Assembly: GCA_027077185.1 (NCBI GenBank)
Contig: JALTGJ010000248.1
Coordinates: 1-10,002, forward strand
Direction: 5' to 3'
Length of the DNA stretch: 10,002 bases
From: Spirochaetales bacterium
Lineage (GTDB): Bacteria; Spirochaetota; Spirochaetia; B11-G9
How positions within the stretch are numbered: the first letter of the stretch is position 1; each line of letters starts with the position of its first letter. Positions 6,100 through 10,002 of this stretch are shown in pieces. Made by a program: the position numbers and the translations under genes. The notes under the pieces are model-generated. The model had not been told where the DNA came from and ran no database searches. It saw only the letters and a program-made list of their open reading frames with translations.

Positions 6100-7507
6100 C
6101 CGGATACCATAGTTTTTTTTTGTGTTTAAATGCCCTTTTCCCTGCCAGTTTTAGAAAGAAAGCTCCGGTGAACAATATGTATATTATATTTATAAGGACA
6201 GCTAGCCAAAACCACCTGTAGTCTCCTGTTGTGTATGTGCGTAGTGGAAGATTTATTGTTAGAATATATGGAATTGCAAAAACAAATGTTATCCCCGAAG
6301 CATAGGTGTAATCTGTGGCTACGGGAGTTTCAAATTCCGGATCTACTACTCTTAAAAGGGCAAGTCCTGTGGATAGTGTTCCAGTCGAAACACCAAAAAC
6401 CAACAATGTCCGAAGGAATCTGTGATCTCTAAAAATTCTGGAAGAGAACCATATTGTGGAGAACCCAACAACTACCGCAGCAATTATTGAGATGGTAAAT
6501 ATTGGAATCCAATATTTTGAAACCATTACCAGGGAAATAGCCGCTATTGCACTTGTAACCATAAGATCAACTGAAAACCCTGTAATTCGGTTTAAAGTAA
6601 GATTATCCATAATATGCTGTGTATCTGTTACTTTTAAAAATTGTTTCATTCCCAATCCTATAAGAGCTGCAAAAATAAAGCTTAATCCCCAGAAAGTTGC
6701 AGCAAGCCGTTCTCCGGCTGGTCCAATAAGTGACAGCAGATATTGTAAGCCTGTAAGGAAAAGAAAGGTAAGAAAATAACCAAGAAGTACAAGTCCCATA
6801 TTAAGGGTAAATGTGTCGATAGCCTCTGTTTCTGTGGTCTGATAAGATCCGACAGGCAGTTTACTCCCTTTCTTATGAATTCCTGAGTTTAGATCTTTAT
6901 GCAGTAGAAATTCAACCTTTTCTTTAGCAATCCATCCCTTCTTTATTCCGTAGTTGATAATAAATACACCACCAAAGCTGCAGAGTATAAAACCAAGAGC
7001 AGCAAAAGTAAGGCCCACACTTCCGGCTCCTTCTACTCCGAAGGCAGTCCAGCTTTGTCCTATTGAATACGCCTGTCCCGGCCCCTGGGAAAACCCAAGT
7101 GGTAAAAGATACCCAAAACTGTGGTAAAGATCCGGCATTATGGTCTGTATAAAAAAGAAAGTCAGCATTAGGCCAATAAACCCCTGGATACCAAACTGAA
7201 AAAGAACAGACAGAGTTGTTCCAAAAATTCTGCCTTTTGCGACCTTTTTTTTCGGTGGTGCTTTAAGAGCCAGAGCAACAAAAGATAAGCTTAGCAGGTG
7301 GTATGCCATTTCTCCCAGATTTACAGAGGACAGTCCAAGTTTAGGAAGAACAAAATTATATAGCGGAAGGAGAATAAAACCTGCGAGTAGGGAATTGGGA
7401 ATAAGATACCGTTGGAAAAAATGTATTTTTGATCTTATCCATGTTGCCAGGATTAATCCTGCAGAAATAATTCCCAGGTTTATGAACATTGTCCATTGAA
7501 TACTCAC
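6086..7507 (-). CDS. ESS-family sodium:glutamate-type symporter (GltS-like)
   Basis: This is 473 residues with about 10-12 hydrophobic segments, longer than the roughly 400-residue E. coli GltS. Members import a dicarboxylate amino acid with sodium through two inverted halves, each with a glycine-rich pore loop. The matching loops here are GFSQGPGQA (138-146) and GVSTGTLSTG (372-381). A hydrophilic loop at about 190-230 separates the two halves. The glycine loops depart from the GGxG-like form described for classical members, so the substrate should not be taken as glutamate without a test. The start is GTG 7505-7507, supported by a strong AAAGGGG (7514-7520 on the minus strand) six bases upstream. 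It ends seven bases from the convergent chemoreceptor gene and is divergent from the acyltransferase operon. A run of nine A codes for KKK near the C-terminus (6113-6121). Confidence 0.8.
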   Translation of the reverse strand: MSIQWTMFINLGIISAGLILATWIRSKIHFFQRYLIPNSLLAGFILLPLYNFVLPKLGLSSVNLGEMAYHLLSLSFVALALKAPPKKKVAKGRIFGTTLSVLFQFGIQGFIGLMLTFFFIQTIMPDLYHSFGYLLPLGFSQGPGQAYSIGQSWTAFGVEGAGSVGLTFAALGFILCSFGGVFIINYGIKKGWIAKEKVEFLLHKDLNSGIHKKGSKLPVGSYQTTETEAIDTFTLNMGLVLLGYFLTFLFLTGLQYLLSLIGPAGERLAATFWGLSFIFAALIGLGMKQFLKVTDTQHIMDNLTLNRITGFSVDLMVTSAIAAISLVMVSKYWIPIFTISIIAAVVVGFSTIWFSSRIFRDHRFLRTLLVFGVSTGTLSTGLALLRVVDPEFETPVATDYTYASGITFVFAIPYILTINLPLRTYTTGDYRWFWLAVLINIIYILFTGAFFLKLAGKRAFKHKKKLWYPEEDS

Positions 7508-7513
7508 AAAATA

Positions 7514-7520
7514 CCCCTTT
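7514..7520 (-). promoter_or_regulatory. Shine-Dalgarno fixing the GTG start of the symporter
   Basis: On the minus strand AAAGGGG lies six bases before the GTG at 7505-7507. It supports this non-ATG start over the internal ATG seven codons later (MFINLG). Confidence 0.75.
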
Positions 7521-7536
7521 TACTATATGATAATTC

Positions 7537-7545
7537 TGATATAAT
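7537..7545 (+). promoter_or_regulatory. Extended -10 promoter for the acyltransferase-PAP2 operon
   Basis: TGATATAAT (7537-7545) is a perfect TATAAT with the extended TGn element. No good -35 is present, which extended -10 promoters can tolerate. Transcription would start near 7552, about 47 bases before ATG 7599. Confidence 0.5.
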
Positions 7546-7598
7546 TATTACAGGTTTTTTAGATTATTTGCAACTGTGTGACATTACCGGGGTTTAAA

Positions 7599-8834
7599 AT
7601 GAGTCAAAAGAAAAGAAGTATTACCACTAACAGATGGTTTTATAGTATATTACAGAAAATTTTACGATTATGGTTTGAAAAACAATTTAATCTGGAAGCA
7701 GATATTCCGGAAGAAGTGAGGAATCTTAAACCACCATTTCTTGTTCTTCCAAATCACCAGGGATTCTGGGACCCTTTCATGGCTGCAGTTTTTTTTAAAT
7801 ATCCTGTTCATTACATTACATCCGATGCAGTTTTCAGGTCTCCTTTATTCAGCTTTCTTCTTAAATTGCTTGGAGGAATTCCAAAAACTAAAGCCCAGTC
7901 TGATATTGATGCATTAAAAAATATAATTCAAATAAAAGAAAGAGGGGACGTTATAGGAATATTCCCTGAAGGTAGAAGAACCTGGGATGGTACTACTCTT
8001 CCACTGGTATATTCAACATCCAAACTTATACGCATGCTAAAAGTTCCGGTTGTTACTGTTTTATTTAAGGGAGGCTTTTTTAGCCAACCCAGGTGGGGAT
8101 TTCATATTCAGAAAGGAAGAGTTCTTGCGGAATATAAAATACTTTTTCCTGGTAATGAAGTTAAGTCCATGAAAATTAAAGATATACATGACAAACTGGC
8201 TGAAGCATTGAGTTTTGATGAGATAAACTACCAAAAAAAAGCTGCTATATCCTATAAGGGCAAAAAATCTGCAGAATATCTGGAGCAGGTTCTATATACA
8301 TGTCCATCCTGTGAAACAATTGGAACTATGTTTTCAAAAGGAAATACTTTTACATGCAAAAAATGTGGATATAAATTGGAATATAACCTCTTGAGAAATT
8401 TTGTAAGTACTAAAAATAACGTTGTTTATAATAATATACGTGATTGGAATACATGGCAGCATTCTAATTTATTTAGATACCTTAATAATACTAAAAATAC
8501 TGGGGACATAATATTAACTGATGGAAATTTAATTTTTTATACTGGCTATAAAAGTAAAAGACCTGGATATTTGACTAAGGGCTCATTAAGTCTTACATTA
8601 GAAAATTCAGAATATTTCTTACAAATAAAGAATGTAAAAGGCAATGAAATAAAATCCTTTAATATACTAAGCCTGTCAGGTTTAAACATTCAAAATAAAG
8701 AAAGGCTTGAGTTTTACCATAACGGAGTTATGTATACAATGAAGGGTAGGTTAAAACGATTCAGTGCCTATAAATGGCTGAATGCTTTGGAATATCTCTT
8801 ACAGGATAAAACTTCACAATTTCAGGCTGAATAA
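7599..8834 (+). CDS. PlsC-type lysophosphatidate acyltransferase with zinc ribbon and C-terminal extension
   Basis: This is 411 residues from ATG 7599, with GGGG six bases upstream. An in-frame GTG at 7578 lacks a ribosome site and was not used. Residues about 30-210 are the glycerolipid acyltransferase domain: N52-H53-Q-G-F-W-D58 is the catalytic HX4D motif, and FPEGRR (122-127) is the phosphate-binding motif. The family transfers an acyl chain to lysophosphatidate, making phosphatidate at the inner face of the membrane. Residues 235-256 hold Cys235, Cys238, Cys253 and Cys256 (CPSC...CKKC), a zinc ribbon that ordinary PlsC proteins of about 240 residues lack. Residues about 280-400 are beta-rich, starting DWNTWQHSNLF and ending in an aromatic helix, perhaps a GRAM/PH-like or docking domain. 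This part is inference. The PAP2 gene follows by 11 bases, so the two form an operon. Confidence 0.88.
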   Translation: MSQKKRSITTNRWFYSILQKILRLWFEKQFNLEADIPEEVRNLKPPFLVLPNHQGFWDPFMAAVFFKYPVHYITSDAVFRSPLFSFLLKLLGGIPKTKAQSDIDALKNIIQIKERGDVIGIFPEGRRTWDGTTLPLVYSTSKLIRMLKVPVVTVLFKGGFFSQPRWGFHIQKGRVLAEYKILFPGNEVKSMKIKDIHDKLAEALSFDEINYQKKAAISYKGKKSAEYLEQVLYTCPSCETIGTMFSKGNTFTCKKCGYKLEYNLLRNFVSTKNNVVYNNIRDWNTWQHSNLFRYLNNTKNTGDIILTDGNLIFYTGYKSKRPGYLTKGSLSLTLENSEYFLQIKNVKGNEIKSFNILSLSGLNIQNKERLEFYHNGVMYTMKGRLKRFSAYKWLNALEYLLQDKTSQFQAE

Positions 8835-8845
8835 TAGGGGAATAT

Positions 8846-9733
8846 ATGCAGGAGTCTATACTTTTATTTTTTCAAAATATCGGGACACCTCTTCTTGATC
8901 ATCTCTTCGAGCTGATTACTATGCTGGGAGAGAAGAATGTTCTAATAGTTGTTATTACCTGGATGTTCTGGAATGTTAATAAAAAGAAAGGGTTTATTCT
9001 TAGTTATACTCTTATGTTTTCACTGCTTATAAATTCTGCAGTAAAAATATCTTTTCACAGACCAAGACCTTTTCAGGTGCTGTCAGGAATTACAGGTAAA
9101 AGGGTAGAGACTGCAACAGGCTATTCTTTTCCCAGTGGTCACACCCAGGGTGCTTCTACCTTTTATCCCACCCTTGCTCTTTTGTTTAAAAAATGGTGGT
9201 TTTATGTTGTAGCAGTTTTAATTTCTATGTTAATAGCACTATCCAGGGTTTATCTGGGTGTTCACTGGCCTGTTGATGTTATTGCAGCTTTTATTATTGG
9301 AATACTGCTTTCAATAATTTTGTACAATATTCTGAATGCTGCTTTTAATAATATCAAATTTCGTAATAATTTTATTATTTATTCATCAGCAGGAGCTGTA
9401 TTTCTACTTTTGATTTTTGTATTTATAAACAAATATTTCTTTGACGGTCTGCTTGTTTTAACTGACTTATATAAAACTGTCGGAGTGTTTTCCGGTGCTT
9501 CTCTGGGATTTCTTTTTGAAGAAAAATATAGTCCTTTTTCGGTAAGTGGAAGTTATCTTAAAAAAGCCTTACGATTTTTAACTGGTCTTGTTTTAACACT
9601 GGCACTTCTTTCGGGTCTTAAGCTCATATTCCCGACTACAGATGTATTCAGTTTTTTACGCTATGGTATGGTTGGGATGTGGATTACATGGTTGTATCCG
9701 TTGATTGGTAAGCGAATAGGTTTGTTTTCCTAG
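8846..9733 (+). CDS. PAP2-family membrane lipid-phosphate phosphatase
   Basis: This encodes 295 residues. The three PAP2 motifs are complete: K67-ISFHRP-R74-P75 (KX6RP), P96-S97-G98-H99 (PSGH), and S133-R134-VYLGV-H140 (SRX5H), with H140 the expected nucleophile and H99 the acid. The family hydrolyses phosphate from phosphatidate, undecaprenyl diphosphate or similar lipids at the outer face of the membrane. About eight hydrophobic segments are seen, at roughly 31-44, 51-68, 117-137, 143-163 and 175-197, plus three more in the C-terminal 90 residues, which are an addition to the minimal PAP2 core. GGGG (8837-8840) lies five bases before the ATG. Being cotranscribed with the acyltransferase suggests phosphatidate to diacylglycerol, but a recycling role for undecaprenyl diphosphate cannot be excluded. 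It ends at a hairpin 4 bases downstream. Confidence 0.92.
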   Translation: MQESILLFFQNIGTPLLDHLFELITMLGEKNVLIVVITWMFWNVNKKKGFILSYTLMFSLLINSAVKISFHRPRPFQVLSGITGKRVETATGYSFPSGHTQGASTFYPTLALLFKKWWFYVVAVLISMLIALSRVYLGVHWPVDVIAAFIIGILLSIILYNILNAAFNNIKFRNNFIIYSSAGAVFLLLIFVFINKYFFDGLLVLTDLYKTVGVFSGASLGFLFEEKYSPFSVSGSYLKKALRFLTGLVLTLALLSGLKLIFPTTDVFSFLRYGMVGMWITWLYPLIGKRIGLFS

Positions 9734-9737
9734 GATT

Positions 9738-9756
9738 GGGCACGAAAACCGTGTCC
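9738..9756. terminator. Hairpin terminator between convergent PAP2 and downstream minus-strand gene
   Basis: GGGCACG (9738-9744) and CGTGTCC (9750-9756) form a seven-pair stem with one G-U, closed by AAAAC. It sits exactly between the PAP2 stop (9731-9733) and the stop of the minus-strand gene (9757-9759). The stem is GC-rich in an AT-rich genome. There is no long T run on either side, so termination may be partial or factor-assisted. Confidence 0.5.
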
Positions 9757-10002
9757 TTATATGTATTCATTGATAACTTCTATTCCATTTTCAAACAGGT
9801 ATTTTGTTGTTTTGCTGCAGACAGGAGCATTTGTAACAAGGGATACTTTTGCCTTTGGAGATGCTGCTTGTATCTGTTTGGCCGTTTCCAGTATCTTTTT
9901 CCCATCTTTCATAATAATTCTGCTTTTTCTGTTTTTAACAATGGCAATATGATTATGTTCTATTTCTATCAAAACTGTTCTGCTGTTAAGATTATATTTA
10001 GA
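9757..10002 (-). CDS. Unrecognised protein, C-terminal part (5' end beyond window)
   Basis: The minus-strand frame is open from the window edge to TAA 9757-9759, giving the last 81 residues. An internal TTG at 9970-9972 is not needed as a start, because the frame stays open upstream of it. Visible features are a basic stretch, HNHIAIVKNRKSRIIMKDGKK; a central amphipathic helix; and the end VSLVTNAPVCSKTTKYLFENGIE with one cysteine. There is no signal peptide, membrane segment or repeat. I do not recognise the family and infer no function. It converges on the PAP2 operon across a hairpin. Confidence 0.7.
   Translation of the reverse strand, partial: SKYNLNSRTVLIEIEHNHIAIVKNRKSRIIMKDGKKILETAKQIQAASPKAKVSLVTNAPVCSKTTKYLFENGIEVINEYI

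Noticed and set aside
6113..6121. Run of nine T (A on the coding strand) near the C-terminus of the symporter, possibly slippery.
   Set aside because: It encodes KKK in frame; slippage would change only the last few residues, and simple lysine codon use explains it.
6229..6779. Plus-strand open frames inside the symporter gene.
   Set aside because: They lie opposite a long, clearly conserved membrane protein and show no recognisable protein features.
9761..9952. A plus-strand hydrophobic frame opposite the last gene.
   Set aside because: The minus-strand frame is open to the window edge and has protein-like composition; the plus frame is its shadow.

Overview
This AT-rich bacterial window is compactly coded on both strands. 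It carries eight complete genes or near-certain CDSs plus one partial gene at each edge, and no rRNA, tRNA, CRISPR or insertion sequence is visible. The chemoreceptor signalling tip and the mix of lipid, chemotaxis and transport genes look most like a spirochaete (Spirochaetaceae/Treponemataceae-like). This is a judgement from protein sequence style, not a search, and a Clostridia-like source is the main alternative.

Layout. 2-286 (+): the end of a GGDEF diguanylate cyclase with an intact active-site motif and I-site. 356-1627: a small accessory block. On the minus strand is a DUF6398-like protein with a possible sliding-clamp-binding tail and a promoter that would give a leaderless mRNA. Divergent from it on the plus strand is a MazE/MazF-type toxin-antitoxin pair. 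The antitoxin's ribosome binding site is made of a heptanucleotide tandem repeat (six exact copies, with the ATG inside a degenerate seventh). 1718-4143 (+): an acyl-CoA synthetase translationally coupled (ATGA overlap) to a KDPG/KHG aldolase with an extra C-terminal domain. 4246-6078 (+): a transmembrane methyl-accepting chemotaxis protein. 6086-7507 (-): an ESS-family (GltS-like) sodium/glutamate-type symporter, convergent with the chemoreceptor. 7599-9733 (+): a two-gene operon of a PlsC-type acyltransferase carrying a zinc ribbon and a C-terminal extension, and a PAP2 membrane phosphatase. 9757-10002 (-): the C-terminal end of an unrecognised protein running off the window.

How the genes may work together. 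The acyl-CoA synthetase, PlsC-like acyltransferase and PAP2 phosphatase could cover fatty acid activation, acylation of lysophosphatidate and dephosphorylation of phosphatidate or another lipid phosphate. Only the last two are clearly one operon. The GGDEF protein and the chemoreceptor are environmental sensing functions. The most unusual part is 356-1627, where a toxin-antitoxin pair with repeat-borne Shine-Dalgarno sequences sits back to back with a putative DNA-associated protein.
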